Positions 25,972-35,159 of a stretch of 64,000 bases of DNA are shown here, piece by piece. Source of the stretch: Aquiflexum lacus (GTDB lineage: Bacteria > Bacteroidota > Bacteroidia > Cytophagales > Cyclobacteriaceae); NCBI RefSeq assembly GCF_015476655.1, contig NZ_JABFHF010000003.1, positions 62,001 through 126,000 of the forward strand, read 5' to 3'. The notes under the pieces were generated by a model, which made no database searches, was not told the origin of the DNA, and worked only from the letters and a program-made list of their open reading frames with translations. The position numbers were made by a program, and so were the translations under genes. Within the stretch, counting starts at the first letter, position 1; each line of letters begins with the position of its first letter.

Positions 25972-27534
25972 TTATTTTTTTACAACTCTTATGGTTTCCT
26001 TTTTGTAACCATCTATGATTTCAACCAATAAAATACCCTTTGGCAAATCCTTGATGATTTCATCCAAAACTATTGTTTGTCGATTGACTGACACTGATTT
26101 ATGCAAACTTCCGGTAATGGAGGAAATGAAAATCTGAACTTGATTGTCTGGATTACTTGGCAAGCCTTGAAATTTTAAGGTCAGACTATTTCCTGCTATT
26201 GGATTGGGGTAGGCCAACCATTCAGATTCTCTCTGTTCTATTTGTTCCGGTACCAAAATAGAAATAACCTTGCTCAAATAGACTTTATCATTGACATCCT
26301 CGGTCCTGATTCTGTAGTAGACACGTCCGCCTATAGCAGGCAAGTGACGGTCCAAAAATTCATACACTCCACTACCTTCATTGTAACCATAGCCTTTTAC
26401 ACTACCTAGATCTTTAAAATTTGAGATACCTTCTATGGATCTTTCGATATAATATTTACAGGGATATTTTTCCAAAGTTGTAATCCATTCGATCTTGACA
26501 CTCCGATTATTTTGACTCAATTTGGCTTCGAATGAATCCCACTTCTGTGATAGAATCGAGGACCACTCCAAAAAGTAATTTTCTGTAACAGTACATCCTA
26601 TAGCGTCGGTAACAGTAATTGAATAGTTTCCTGAAGGGAGATTGTTGATGGTATAAGAACTGTCTATCCCTGATACTGAACCTGAATATCCTGATGGGTC
26701 ACTTTGCCATGCAATTGAATACGGAGCATTTCCCCCACTGACATCAACTTTTATGGAACCATTATTTGAATTGATTTTGCTAGGGGTTATCTCAACCTGA
26801 ATATCAAACACCGGTATGGTGACTGTTTGGGTTACTGCCCTCACAGTCCCGCTATTGTCAGTAGTAGTAAGCGTTACCTCATAACTTCCCGGTTGAGGAA
26901 AACTAAAGGAGGGGTTTTGAACGGTAGAAATTCCCAATCCATCAAAATCCCAAGCAAAACTATAGGGTGAATATCCACCTACAGTAAGGTCATTGAACTG
27001 TACTAGGGGATCGCAATAAGAAGCTACATAACTGAATTCAGGAAACAAGGGCACAGCTGCGACAAATCCATCTGCACTATAATAACATTGTGAATTGCCA
27101 TCACTGACTTCAGAACAGGTAGAGTTGCTGTTAGTTGACCACCGAACATAGACATTCCTCACCTCTACGACATCTCCCCAATTCCAAGTAAAATTATTGA
27201 CAAATACAGGAGTGTCGAGAGCAACTTTTTGCTGGTTAAACAGACAGGCGTACCCTTGGGTGACAGTTAACACCCCATTAATATAGACATCATAGGTGGT
27301 TTTTAAAGAATAAGCATTGGTCGAACTACCCGAAAAAGTCACAAATATCTGCCCTGTCACTGCATCTCCGATTTCATAATCATCATTGGGTGAAAAAGGG
27401 TTGCCATTTGCGTCACGCAAAGTAAAACTTTCTGCAACAATATTATTTTGGGTACAACTTTGTGCAAAAGCCTGATGTATCGGCAATATGAAATGTAATC
27501 CCAAAGCTAAAATGATGGTCAGTTTGGTTTTCAT
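25972..27534 (-). CDS. PKD and SprB-repeat cell-surface protein with T9SS sorting domain
   Basis: A 520-residue secreted protein. It has a signal peptide (residues 1-25, ending AFAQ), an N-terminal beta domain with several cysteines (about 26-165), a PKD domain at about 170-245 (YSPFSFAWDFDG, then GSYEVTLTTTDNSG), and a SprB-type repeat at about 250-325 (GNYSITVTDAIGCTVTENY). A fibronectin-like segment follows, and the C-terminal T9SS type A sorting domain starts near residue 440 (LAYPNPIAGNSL). The domains suggest adhesion or a structural role at the cell surface; no catalytic residues are seen. It is a separate unit 84 bp upstream of the propeller receptor. Confidence 0.8.
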   Translation of the reverse strand: MKTKLTIILALGLHFILPIHQAFAQSCTQNNIVAESFTLRDANGNPFSPNDDYEIGDAVTGQIFVTFSGSSTNAYSLKTTYDVYINGVLTVTQGYACLFNQQKVALDTPVFVNNFTWNWGDVVEVRNVYVRWSTNSNSTCSEVSDGNSQCYYSADGFVAAVPLFPEFSYVASYCDPLVQFNDLTVGGYSPYSFAWDFDGLGISTVQNPSFSFPQPGSYEVTLTTTDNSGTVRAVTQTVTIPVFDIQVEITPSKINSNNGSIKVDVSGGNAPYSIAWQSDPSGYSGSVSGIDSSYTINNLPSGNYSITVTDAIGCTVTENYFLEWSSILSQKWDSFEAKLSQNNRSVKIEWITTLEKYPCKYYIERSIEGISNFKDLGSVKGYGYNEGSGVYEFLDRHLPAIGGRVYYRIRTEDVNDKVYLSKVISILVPEQIEQRESEWLAYPNPIAGNSLTLKFQGLPSNPDNQVQIFISSITGSLHKSVSVNRQTIVLDEIIKDLPKGILLVEIIDGYKKETIRVVKK

Positions 27535-28216
27535 TTTCTTAAGATTTGTATTGCCGGAAAAATGGGGTGATTCTTCTTAGCAATGTTATAACTGGGTGTT
27601 AATGATATAAATATAACATCAAAACCATTAAAAAAAAGGCAATTTTATCCGCTTTAACCAATTCACTATAAGCTTAGGTTTCATCTTGTGCCAAATGACA
27701 TTTAACTGATCAAGTAATCCAAAATAAAAGACTTGAAGCGGATATACCGTTTGTAAAATATTTTTTAAAAAAAAAATTCTTTAGCCAAATATCGCTGTTA
27801 CATAAGTCCATGTAATCATAGCTGAATATCACATAGTTGGCTTTTTTAGGTTAATTTGTGAGGGTAGCACAAATTCCCGAATAGCTTGAAATAGGATAAG
27901 CTAGGTGATATGAATAAAAAAAATCGTTTTTTAACAATGTGATGTAACAATTTGGTTTTCAGATGGGGTACATTGGTAACAGTTGTTTTTAAAAATAATC
28001 TAAGTTGGTCTTCGATTTTTTTTTCCTTTAACCAATCTGTTTTTACATCATTGTGCTATTAGATGTATTGTACGGTTATTAGATCGATGTAATTTCACTT
28101 CTGATTTTTTGAATTTTGATTCACCCGATTTCAATGTTTTAAATGGAATAATTTTGGTCTTTGTAATAATGAAAACAGAATAGGTCTGTAAATCATTGAA
28201 GACTAAATAAATTGTT
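27535..28216. other. AT-rich intergenic region with a possible promoter for the lipoprotein
   Basis: About 680 bp between divergent genes with no supported coding sequence. A -7-like TAATTTTG at 28149-28156 lies 60 bp before the 28217 start, but I find no good -33 TTTG at the usual distance. The rest is AT-rich with long A and T runs and no clear repeat or RNA structure. Confidence 0.35.
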
Positions 28217-28750
28217 ATGTTAAAATTAAATCAACAACCACTTAGAATAATCTATTTAGCTGTGATCGGTATGATCATCTTTGGCTGTGACCCTAATTCC
28301 TTGGGATCTAAGGACACCGAACAGTTAAACAATGATCATGATCCTACCAATATCGAAATCCCAAGAGATCAAGATAATCGCCAATTAGATAGTTTCAGTA
28401 ATATGGATGATGATGGGGAATTTGTTGTTATTCAGGATTTTGGTGAGGAAGACTGGGTAAAATTTAGGGAGGACCGTAATTTAGAAGCTATATCCAATTC
28501 GTCTTTCAATCATATCAATGCTCAAAATTCAGGTGCAGAATCATGGAAACCATGGGAAGGTCATCAATATCGGATCGTATACTTTTCTGAGGAAGGCTCG
28601 CTAAAAGCTAGAGCACATTTAATGACCCCTGATAATAGAGAAATCGAAGTTTCAAACACGACCCTTGATTCACTGAATATTCAAGAACTTCGAAATGAAA
28701 TCCAAAGGAGCTTAGACGATGTTTCTGCAAATTATAAAAGGATAAATTAA
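28217..28750 (+). CDS. Hypothetical lipoprotein
   Basis: A 177-residue protein with a lipoprotein signal: hydrophobic residues about 10-22 followed by MIIFGC (cysteine near residue 24). The mature region is acidic and hydrophilic, with D- and N-rich stretches at about 25-75, and no recognised domain. It is probably exported and lipid-anchored. Its neighbours (a T9SS protein upstream on the other strand and tRNA-Gln downstream) give no hint of function. Confidence 0.6.
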   Translation: MLKLNQQPLRIIYLAVIGMIIFGCDPNSLGSKDTEQLNNDHDPTNIEIPRDQDNRQLDSFSNMDDDGEFVVIQDFGEEDWVKFREDRNLEAISNSSFNHINAQNSGAESWKPWEGHQYRIVYFSEEGSLKARAHLMTPDNREIEVSNTTLDSLNIQELRNEIQRSLDDVSANYKRIN

Positions 28751-28923
28751 ATTCAAAAACTATCAAGCAATTGGGAAATAGCACACTCGGCATCTGATTG
28801 ACGAGCATCAATTACCATTATAGTAGAAATCTGTATCTGGAAAAAAATCTTCATGGTACTTTCTTTTTGGATGGTCTTGGTGTTGCTTATCTTAAATCTC
28901 TTTCCATCAGAATTGCTAATAAC

Positions 28924-28956
28924 AAAAAAGTCCAAGTTCATCAGAACTTGGACTTT
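28924..28956 (-). terminator. Terminator downstream of tRNA-Gln
   Basis: A perfect 13-base stem, AAAGTCCAAGTTC at 28927-28939 and its complement at 28944-28956, closes a four-base loop. On the minus strand the stem runs into six consecutive T (28929-28924). It starts 8 bp from the 3' end of the tRNA, so it should end that transcript. Confidence 0.88.
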
Positions 28957-28963
28957 ACAATTG

Positions 28964-29036
28964 TTGACCGACCAGGGCTCGAACCTGGACTCTTCTGAAC
29001 CAAAATCAGACGTGTTGCCAGTTACACCATCGGTCA
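28964..29036 (-). tRNA. tRNA-Gln (anticodon TTG)
   Basis: A 73-nt cloverleaf. The acceptor stem pairs TGACCGA (29036-29030) with TCGGTCA (28971-28965), with A as discriminator. The anticodon arm has stem TCTGA/TCAGA and loop TTTTGGT, giving anticodon TTG (glutamine). The T arm is CCAGG-TTCGAGC-CCTGG. The 3' CCA is not encoded. A promoter lies upstream and a strong terminator downstream, so it is a single-gene unit. Confidence 0.95.
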
Positions 29037-29076
29037 ATTTTGGATTGTTTTACTATTCCCTTCTTTTAAGGTGCCA

Positions 29077-29107
29077 CAAATGTAGGGGTACTTTCTTTTT
29101 TATCCAA
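29077..29107 (-). promoter_or_regulatory. Promoter of tRNA-Gln
   Basis: On the minus strand TTG (29107-29105) is followed after 20 nt by TACATTTG (29084-29077), a full match to the Bacteroidota -33/-7 consensus. The tRNA begins 40 bp downstream. Confidence 0.7.
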
Positions 29108-29173
29108 GTCTGATTTGTAAGATTTTTGACTAAACATTTTAATTGCTTTAAAGTCAGAGATAAAAGTGGAAAA

Positions 29174-29812
29174 TTATTTACCAGTTATCATGTACATGAT
29201 AGCAATAAAATGGAGTATGGTACCTGCCAAAACAAATAAATGCCATATCATATGGGCAAACCTCATTTTTTGACGGACATAGAAAATGGTGCCTATGGTG
29301 TAGCTGATACCCCCTGCGGCAATCATGGTGAGGGTAGGAGTAGAGAGTGTTTCCAATAAGGGCCTCACCAAAAATACAGCCATCCACCCCATAGCTAGGT
29401 ATAGTATCAATGAAGCTTTTGGGAATCTATGCGTATAAAATATTTTGAAGACTACACCAAATGCAGTCAGCCCCCAAATAATTCCAAAAAATACCCAACC
29501 ATAGGTGCCTTGTACCCCTAGAAGTAAAAATGGAGTATATGTACCTGCGATCAGAAAATATATACCGATATGGTCGAAGGTTCTCAGCCATGATTTAATG
29601 GTTTCTTGCTGTGTTGCATGGTAAAGGGTGGAAAAGGTATACAACAATAGGATAGACCCTCCAAAAAGGCTGCAGCTGACAATATGAAGGGTGTCTCCAT
29701 TGAGGACAGAGAATGTTACCAACAAAGCAATTGCTATCACACTGAATAAAATACCAAATCCATGTGTAATACTATTGGCAAATTCCTCTTGAAGACTCTG
29801 CTTTCTTTCCAT
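29174..29812 (-). CDS. trhA: Hemolysin III / PAQR-family membrane protein (TrhA-like)
   Basis: A 212-residue integral membrane protein with seven predicted TM segments. The conserved family features are visible: the N-terminal EEFANSITHGFG with its histidine, YHATQQ after TM2, RTFDHIGIYFLIAGTYTPF in the third segment, and the C-terminal HMIWHLFVLAGTILHF. The three histidines are the metal-site residues of the PAQR fold. Bacterial members are implicated in membrane lipid or fluidity homeostasis; the haemolysin name is historical and no toxin role is implied. It is monocistronic here. Confidence 0.9.
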   Translation of the reverse strand: MERKQSLQEEFANSITHGFGILFSVIAIALLVTFSVLNGDTLHIVSCSLFGGSILLLYTFSTLYHATQQETIKSWLRTFDHIGIYFLIAGTYTPFLLLGVQGTYGWVFFGIIWGLTAFGVVFKIFYTHRFPKASLILYLAMGWMAVFLVRPLLETLSTPTLTMIAAGGISYTIGTIFYVRQKMRFAHMIWHLFVLAGTILHFIAIMYMITGK

Positions 29813-30006
29813 AATTTTTCACTAAAATTCTTAACTATAAATATAACTTAAAAAAAATTAACCAAATAATGCTAACGAAATCGATTGAATTTTGAATTTA
29901 TATTACTAAACATCTCATTATTTTGTATTTATGGAAAATTTACTTTTGTTTTGTGCTGGATTTAAGACAAAGAAGAAATCGAATTTAAACCAAAATTAAT
30001 AATATT

Positions 30007-30255
30007 ATGTCAGTTAAAATTTCTGAAAAAACAATTGTTTCAACATTAGAGAAGCTTGAAAAATTGAAATTAGATGAGAAGCTTCATGCAGAGCTTTCTT
30101 GGTGCTGGAATAGCTATGTAGCAGACAACAATCCTGCTGGAGTTATCGAAAAAAGCAAAAAGGCTTTGGATCTTCTAAAAGCTAAGAGAGAGCAAAACAG
30201 CAAGGCTGTTGCCAAAAAACTGGTTGAAGATTTGGAGAAAATAGCTCTTAATTAA
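30007..30255 (+). CDS. Small conserved-looking helical protein
   Basis: An 82-residue soluble, lysine-rich and probably all-helical protein (heptad-like ISEKTIVSTLEKLEKLKL). I do not recognise a named family. A -7-like TACTTTTG lies at 29941-29948 with TTTG 15 nt before it, and a perfect bidirectional terminator follows the gene, so it is a well-delimited single-gene unit and probably real and well expressed. Position next to the ribosomal operon is convergent and need not be functional. Confidence 0.65.
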   Translation: MSVKISEKTIVSTLEKLEKLKLDEKLHAELSWCWNSYVADNNPAGVIEKSKKALDLLKAKREQNSKAVAKKLVEDLEKIALN

Positions 30256-30277
30256 TCTTCTGATTAGAATTTTAAAC

Positions 30278-30308
30278 AAAAAAGGCTTTCAATTTGAAAG
30301 CCTTTTTT
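30278..30308. terminator. Bidirectional rho-independent terminator
   Basis: AAAAAAGGCTTTC (30278-30290) pairs with GAAAGCCTTTTTT (30296-30308) around the loop AATTT. The A- and T-runs allow it to work on both strands, serving the 30007 gene and the convergent rplI end. Confidence 0.93.
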
Positions 30309-30328
30309 GTTTACAGCGTTGAGGTGAA

Positions 30329-30772
30329 TTATTCTCCTACAACTACAAATTTTACTAAGCTTTTCACTTCTCGATGAAGGTCTACTTCAGCTTCAAACTC
30401 TCCGGCACCCTGAACAGGAACATTGATGGAGATTTTCTTTCTATCGATGTCTATACCGTTGGAAGCTAGTGCATCAGATATCTGAAGTGTGGTTACTTTA
30501 CCGAAAATTTTACCGGAATCACCGATTTTTGCTTTGATTTCCAAGGTCATTTCAGAAAGCTTTTCTGCAACGTTTTCAGCTTCTGTTTTGATTTTTTCTG
30601 CTTTGTGTGCAGCCTGTTTGATATTTTCAGCAAGAATCTTCTTGTTTGAACCTGTAGCCAGCACTGCATAGCCTTGCGGGATCAGGTAATTTCTACCATA
30701 ACCTGGCTTGACATCTACCATGTCATTTTTATATCCAAGTCCTTTTATGTCTGTTTTAAGAATAATTTCCAT
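30329..30772 (-). CDS. rplI: 50S ribosomal protein L9
   Basis: A 147-residue protein with the L9 N-terminal domain (IILKTDIKGLGYKNDMV, VKPGYGRNYLIPQGYA), a long charged connecting helix at about 45-75, and the C-terminal rRNA-binding domain (KIFGKVTTLQISDAL). It binds 23S rRNA near the L1 stalk base and limits frameshifting. It is the last gene of rpsF-rpsR-rplI, 42 bp after rpsR, and is followed by the terminator at 30278-30308. Confidence 0.97.
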   Translation of the reverse strand: MEIILKTDIKGLGYKNDMVDVKPGYGRNYLIPQGYAVLATGSNKKILAENIKQAAHKAEKIKTEAENVAEKLSEMTLEIKAKIGDSGKIFGKVTTLQISDALASNGIDIDRKKISINVPVQGAGEFEAEVDLHREVKSLVKFVVVGE

Positions 30773-30814
30773 CGTCGTACAATGTTAAATATGAATGAAT
30801 TGAACAAGAACGGA

Positions 30815-31066
30815 TTATTTCAAACCGTCAGTCACGAAAGGCAACAATGCCAAGTGTCTTGCCTTTTTAATGGCATTGGCCACTTTTCTTTGATATTTGG
30901 CTGAGTTACCAGTCAATCTTCTAGGAAGGATTTTCCCTTGTTCATTGACGAATTTCAAAAGGAAGTTAGGGTCTTTGTAATCAATGTATTTGATCCCGTG
31001 CTTTTTGAATCTACAGTATTTTTTTCTGTTTTCTACTCGATTGATCGGTTCATTCCTTAGTGTCAT
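30815..31066 (-). CDS. rpsR: 30S ribosomal protein S18
   Basis: An 83-residue protein with the S18 signature [19 protein letters not shown] and [19 protein letters not shown]. It forms a heterodimer with S6 on the 30S platform. Its start overlaps the rpsF stop by ATGA, matching the need for equal amounts of both proteins. Confidence 0.97.
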   Translation of the reverse strand: MTLRNEPINRVENRKKYCRFKKHGIKYIDYKDPNFLLKFVNEQGKILPRRLTGNSAKYQRKVANAIKKARHLALLPFVTDGLK

Positions 31067-31434
31067 TGTGCTGGCTCCTCCTTAGCTTCTGTTTTCTTGT
31101 TAAATTCACCTTTTCTTCTTCTTTCTCCATAAACAATTGCATGTTTATCAAGAGCAGTAGTCAGGAATCGCATTACTTTTTCATCTCTTCTCAATTCAAC
31201 TTCGAATTTTTTGATTAAAGTTGGAGCTGCGAGAAATTCTGCTAATACGTAAAAACCAGTACTTTTTTTCTCAATTGGGTAAGCCATTTTCTTAAGGCCC
31301 CAATTTTCAACATTGATGATTTCTGCCCCCTCAGTTTTTAACAAGTTAATGAACTTGTCTACGGTATCCTTCATCTGAACATCAGACAAAACGGGAGTAA
31401 GGATGAATACCGTCTCATAATTTTTCTGGAACAT
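31063..31434 (-). CDS. rpsF: 30S ribosomal protein S6
   Basis: A 123-residue protein with the S6 ferredoxin-like fold signature ([43 protein letters not shown]) and a charged C-terminal tail. It binds S18 and 16S rRNA. It is the first gene of the operon and has a near-consensus promoter 37 bp upstream. No ssb or priB gene lies between S6 and S18, as is usual in Bacteroidota. Confidence 0.97.
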   Translation of the reverse strand: MFQKNYETVFILTPVLSDVQMKDTVDKFINLLKTEGAEIINVENWGLKKMAYPIEKKSTGFYVLAEFLAAPTLIKKFEVELRRDEKVMRFLTTALDKHAIVYGERRRKGEFNKKTEAKEEPAQ

Positions 31435-31470
31435 AATTATTTATTTGCTTTGTTTTTTTTAAACAGACCG

Positions 31471-31502
31471 CAAAAGTAGAGGAATTATCGTTTTTATCCA
31501 AA
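31471..31502 (-). promoter_or_regulatory. Promoter of the rpsF-rpsR-rplI operon
   Basis: On the minus strand TTTG (31502-31499) is followed after 20 nt by TACTTTTG (31478-31471), fitting the Bacteroidota housekeeping promoter exactly. The leader to the rpsF ATG is about 30 nt. Confidence 0.8.
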
Positions 31503-31539
31503 TAGATGGAGAAAAGAAATGGGGTATAAGGGTTGGAGA

Positions 31540-31690
31540 AATGGTTTTAAGACTTTTCCTTGCCCCCTCAATCTTTTCAACACTACGGGAGTGATGTATA
31601 AAAACCCTACGGAATGACAGATCTCTTCTGCTACGGTGCACTGGCTAATACGTCCTGCCACAGCAGACAGGCGAAATGACAAAGGATTTG
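31540..31690. repeat. Dispersed intergenic repeat, copy A
   Basis: The segment includes CTGCCACAGCAGACAGG followed by CGAAATGACAA, closely matching 35800-35835 (CTGCCACGGCAGGCTGG then CGAAATGACAA). The preceding gatctcttctgctacgg also aligns with gatttcttccgccacgg in that copy. Short open frames here are not genes. Confidence 0.55.
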
Positions 31691-31705
31691 CCATCAGATT
31701 CATTC

Positions 31706-32620
31706 TTACTTCACCTCAAAACTTTTTGTTCCGATCTGATAGCCATCCACATAAATTCTGACTTCATAGATACCTGCAACATACTTACTTCCTTTTTCAT
31801 AGAAGTAGGTAAGTTCCTGCTGGGTATTGTCAAAAAGTATATCTTGGTGTACGGTAAAGAATTCCTCCCTACCATCTAAGGTAAATGTACCTGAGCCTCT
31901 TGCTACATCAAAGATGGGTTGATTGTTTGGAGCAATAACCTGAACATACACATCTCTTGGACCTTGATTGGCAACTTTGTTATCAGCCAAATTAAAAGTT
32001 ACTTTTAATCTTTCCAATTGCCTGTTTCGGAAGCCATCTTCTCTTTCCCGACCTCTTGTATTGACAGCAGCAACGACTATATTTTCAGCTTTTAAGCGGG
32101 CAGCAATATCCACCTTCTCTTGTAGTTCCTGTTTGCTCATATTTAGTTGGACCACTTCATCTTGGATTTCAGCCTGGGTAGTTTTCAGGTCTTCATTTTC
32201 TGCAAACAGCTGCTGATTGACTTCTCTGAGACGGATGATTTCCTCATCTTTTTCCTGGAGTGTAGTTGTATAATTTGCTATTCTCCTATTCAAAGCAGAG
32301 ATTTCTTCGGCGGAGCGTTTTCTATCTAGATTTCTTTCTGCAGTCAGTTGATTTTTGATTTCTTCAAGACTTGAGATATCCCCTCCCAATTTGTTGATTT
32401 CGTTGATTCTCAGATCTAATTGGTAAGTCATCGAATCAATTCTTCTGTTGAGTTCGTTGTTGTCTTCTGAAAGAATCAGAATCTCCTCGGACTTTCTGGT
32501 CTTGTCCAAATGATCTGTGTAAAGCTTGATGCCACTAATGATGACAAGGATAATCAATACAATGATCAGAATGTTTTTTCCATTGTCACTGCGTTTGACT
32601 TTTTGAGGATTGGTTTCCAT
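31706..32620 (-). CDS. Membrane-anchored coiled-coil protein
   Basis: A 304-residue protein with a short basic N-terminus, one TM helix at about 17-32 (ILIIVLIILVIISGI), a long coiled coil at about 45-180 rich in E, N, L and R heptads, and a compact C-terminal beta domain at about 200-304 (LKVTFNLADNKVANQGPRD, ending VDGYQIGTKSFEVK). Related hypothetical proteins are frequent in this phylum; no enzymatic motif is visible. The TM-coiled-coil-globule layout suggests an envelope scaffold or sensor. It is divergent from the TPMT-like gene, with 40 bp between the starts. Confidence 0.65.
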   Translation of the reverse strand: METNPQKVKRSDNGKNILIIVLIILVIISGIKLYTDHLDKTRKSEEILILSEDNNELNRRIDSMTYQLDLRINEINKLGGDISSLEEIKNQLTAERNLDRKRSAEEISALNRRIANYTTTLQEKDEEIIRLREVNQQLFAENEDLKTTQAEIQDEVVQLNMSKQELQEKVDIAARLKAENIVVAAVNTRGREREDGFRNRQLERLKVTFNLADNKVANQGPRDVYVQVIAPNNQPIFDVARGSGTFTLDGREEFFTVHQDILFDNTQQELTYFYEKGSKYVAGIYEVRIYVDGYQIGTKSFEVK

Positions 32621-32660
32621 AAATGTTTAAGTTGTAATTTTACCCAAAATAATAAATTTT

Positions 32661-33266
32661 ATGACGAATAACCTCCTGGATGAGAAATATTGGACGACTA
32701 GATATTTAAATAAATCAACTGCGTGGGATGCAGGTGAGGTGACTTTGCCCATAAAGCAATATTTAGACCAATTAATCAATAAAAAAATAAAAATACTCAT
32801 CCCAGGTGCTGGCAATGGACATGAAGTAATTTATGCATTTGAAAATGGTTTCAAAAGCGTTCATATTTTAGATATTTCTCAAACTCCACTCAAAAGGTTT
32901 GAAGAGACATGTCTGGATTTTCCAAAAGATCAAATTCACCATCAGGATTTTTTTGAACATGAAGGACAGTACGACCTTATTCTAGAACAGACTTTTTTCT
33001 GTGCACTTCCTCCAATTCTACGCATTGAGTATGTCAATAAAATGAAAGAATTGCTGAAGCCAAATGGGAAACTGGTTGGGGTTTTATTTGGAATTGATTT
33101 TGAAAAAGAAGGCCCTCCATTCGGGGGAGATAGGGAAGAATACCAGAAATTGTTCAGTAGGGAGTTTGAAATCATGAAATTGGAACCATGCAGGAATAGT
33201 ATTCCACCAAGAATTGGGTCGGAATTGTTTTTCATGCTCAGGAAAGCTCAATATTCCAGAACGTAG
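32661..33266 (+). CDS. TPMT-family S-adenosylmethionine methyltransferase
   Basis: A 201-residue protein of the thiopurine methyltransferase-like fold: YWTTRYLNKSTAWDAGEV at the N-terminus, SAM-binding motif I ILIPGAGNGHEVIY at about 45-58, the acidic LDISQTPL, HHQDFF, and LILEQTFFCALPP. It probably transfers a methyl group from SAM to a small thiol-, selenium- or halide-type acceptor, as in related bacterial enzymes; the substrate is not predictable. Its 3' end overlaps the convergent methyltransferase gene by 19 bp. Confidence 0.85.
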   Translation: MTNNLLDEKYWTTRYLNKSTAWDAGEVTLPIKQYLDQLINKKIKILIPGAGNGHEVIYAFENGFKSVHILDISQTPLKRFEETCLDFPKDQIHHQDFFEHEGQYDLILEQTFFCALPPILRIEYVNKMKELLKPNGKLVGVLFGIDFEKEGPPFGGDREEYQKLFSREFEIMKLEPCRNSIPPRIGSELFFMLRKAQYSRT

Positions 33267-34033
33267 GCGGCTTTTGTAAATTTTTTGTCAAAAATCAATA
33301 AGCCGCATTCATAAAAGTCAAGACTTACTATCACCCTTGGGTGGTTCTTGATTTTCTCCCAAGCAGCAGACATTCCTGCTGACCAGTGTATGTCGGCTAA
33401 AGCAATGATACTGCTATCCTGAATGTAGGGTAGAATGAATCGAAAATACAATAAGCTGGCATCATAGGTATGGGTGGCATCTATAAGCACAAAATCGACC
33501 ATCTCTATTTCATAAAGCTTTCTTGGAAGGGTCTCATCGATAGTGCCACGGATGTATTGGGTATTTTCGGGAATCTTATTTTCTTGGGCTTTTTTCCATA
33601 AGCTATCGGAGCCTTCGAAAGTAAACAATCGGCCCTTGGTTACTCTTGAAAGGTAACGGGTGTTGATTCCGACACATGTACCCAGTTCTACAACAACCTT
33701 CGCAGGGGTGCGAGTACAAAAATATTGGTATAGCTTCGAATATCTTTTGGAACTCGTGCTGTATTTGGTGATTGACGAGGTTTTTCTATAGGTGCTTTTA
33801 AGTTTTTTGGAACCTGCGCCAAAGTCATCTATGTGGAGTATTTCATGATCATTCAAAAGTAAATTTCTGATTTCCTCCAAGTCCAAGTCCCTGTTGACAG
33901 ATTCCTTAACAAAAATCAAGAGACCATTATATAGTTCATAAATTTGGGGTGATTGAATGGCATACCTGCCTTCTTTGATCAGCCAATATTTAAAATAAGC
34001 AAAAAAAGGAAAAAGATAACCTCTCAATATCAA
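33248..34033 (-). CDS. Class I SAM-dependent methyltransferase (O-methyltransferase-like)
   Basis: A 261-residue protein. SAM-binding motif I is VVVELGTCVGINTRYL at about residues 112-127, followed by FTFEGSD (acidic ribose-binding residue) and VDFVLIDATHTYDAS, a pattern typical of the Methyltransf_24/O-methyltransferase group. The N-terminal ~100 residues are helical and basic and may bind a partner or the membrane surface. It is translationally coupled (ATGA overlap) to apaG upstream. Substrate unknown. Confidence 0.75.
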   Translation of the reverse strand: MILRGYLFPFFAYFKYWLIKEGRYAIQSPQIYELYNGLLIFVKESVNRDLDLEEIRNLLLNDHEILHIDDFGAGSKKLKSTYRKTSSITKYSTSSKRYSKLYQYFCTRTPAKVVVELGTCVGINTRYLSRVTKGRLFTFEGSDSLWKKAQENKIPENTQYIRGTIDETLPRKLYEIEMVDFVLIDATHTYDASLLYFRFILPYIQDSSIIALADIHWSAGMSAAWEKIKNHPRVIVSLDFYECGLLIFDKKFTKAAYVLEY

Positions 34034-34416
34034 TTGTCAAAAATATCTGCAATCAACTGAAATTCAGGTATTTTAACCTCTATTTGTTTTCCGTCAAATA
34101 GCTTCTCCATAAAATATGATCCCCTCATTTTACCCAAACCGGATTTTAAATTGCATCCTGATACATATTCATGATTGTTTCCGGGTTCGAGGATTGGTTG
34201 TTGTCCGACAACACCATCCCCTTCAACTACTTTTGAGGTATCACCGGCATCATAGATTTCCCATTTCCTGCGCATCAGTTGCATCGTGTGGGGGCTTTTG
34301 TTCTCAATATTTACTTTGTAGGTAAAAACAAAGTGGTGTTGGTGAGGACTTGAAAATTCAGCCTGATACGTAGCTTCAACTGTCACTTTTATACCTTCGG
34401 TGATGGCTGTTACCAT
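34030..34416 (-). CDS. apaG: ApaG domain protein
   Basis: A 128-residue single-domain protein with the ApaG/FBX3-type fibronectin-like fold: HHFVFTYKVNIEN, LMRRKWEIYDA, VEGDGVVGQQPILEPG and MRGSYFM are all diagnostic. Historically linked to Co2+/Mg2+ efflux in enterobacteria, the biochemical role is still not clear. Length and order are typical. It overlaps the following methyltransferase start by 4 bp and is divergent from ung. Confidence 0.95.
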   Translation of the reverse strand: MVTAITEGIKVTVEATYQAEFSSPHQHHFVFTYKVNIENKSPHTMQLMRRKWEIYDAGDTSKVVEGDGVVGQQPILEPGNNHEYVSGCNLKSGLGKMRGSYFMEKLFDGKQIEVKIPEFQLIADIFDN

Positions 34417-34492
34417 TGTTTTGTTAAGTTTGGCTTTTTAGAGCTTTAAAAGTAAAGCTTAATCTTAAAAATCCAATTAGTTTCGTTGTAAA

Positions 34493-35155
34493 ATGAATGT
34501 TAAAATTGAAGAATCTTGGAAAAAAGTCCTTGAGAGTGAGTTTTCCAAACCATATTTCACTGGATTGACTGATTTTGTAAAAAAGGAATATCAAGAACAG
34601 GTGGTTTATCCCAAAGGAAGTGAGATTTTTAATGCATTTCGGCATTGTCCATTGGAAAAAGTTAAAGTCGTCATATTGGGACAAGATCCATACCATGGTC
34701 CGGGTCAAGCGCATGGGCTTTCTTTTTCAGTAAGAGAGGGAATACCTTTTCCACCGAGTTTACTGAATATTTTCAAAGAAATCAATAGGGATTTAGACCA
34801 GTCTATGCCCTCTCATGGGGATTTGACAAGATGGGCAGATCAAGGTGTTTTATTGTTGAACGCGACACTTACTGTTAGGGTCCATCAAGCAGGTTCACAT
34901 CAGCAGAAAGGCTGGGAACAGTTTACTGATGCCGTGATTCAACAAATTGACAAGGAAAAGAACAATGTGGTATTTATGCTTTGGGGTGCCTATGCGCAGA
35001 AAAAAGCTGCATTTATCTCAGACAACAAGCATCTCAAACTCCACGCCCCCCATCCCAGTCCGCTTTCCGCCCATAGGGGATTTTTGGGCTGTGGTCATTT
35101 TTCAAAGGCGAATGCCTATTTGAGGGAGAAGGGGTTGGAGGAGATTAAGTGGTAG
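34493..35155 (+). CDS. ung: Uracil-DNA glycosylase
   Basis: A 220-residue family 1 UDG. The water-activating loop is ILGQDPYHGPGQAHG with Asp65, the uracil-specificity region follows (SFSV), and the C-terminal DNA-intercalation loop is HPSPLSAHRGFLGCGHF with the catalytic histidine. It removes uracil from DNA to start base excision repair. The start at 34493 leaves 76 bp to the divergent apaG start. Downstream begins a long repetitive region. Confidence 0.97.
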   Translation: MNVKIEESWKKVLESEFSKPYFTGLTDFVKKEYQEQVVYPKGSEIFNAFRHCPLEKVKVVILGQDPYHGPGQAHGLSFSVREGIPFPPSLLNIFKEINRDLDQSMPSHGDLTRWADQGVLLLNATLTVRVHQAGSHQQKGWEQFTDAVIQQIDKEKNNVVFMLWGAYAQKKAAFISDNKHLKLHAPHPSPLSAHRGFLGCGHFSKANAYLREKGLEEIKW

Positions 35156-35159
35156 GGGT

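Noticed and set aside
28753-29037. Open frames on both strands through 28753-29037
   Set aside because: They run through tRNA-Gln and its terminator hairpin, and their residues derive from these RNA features.
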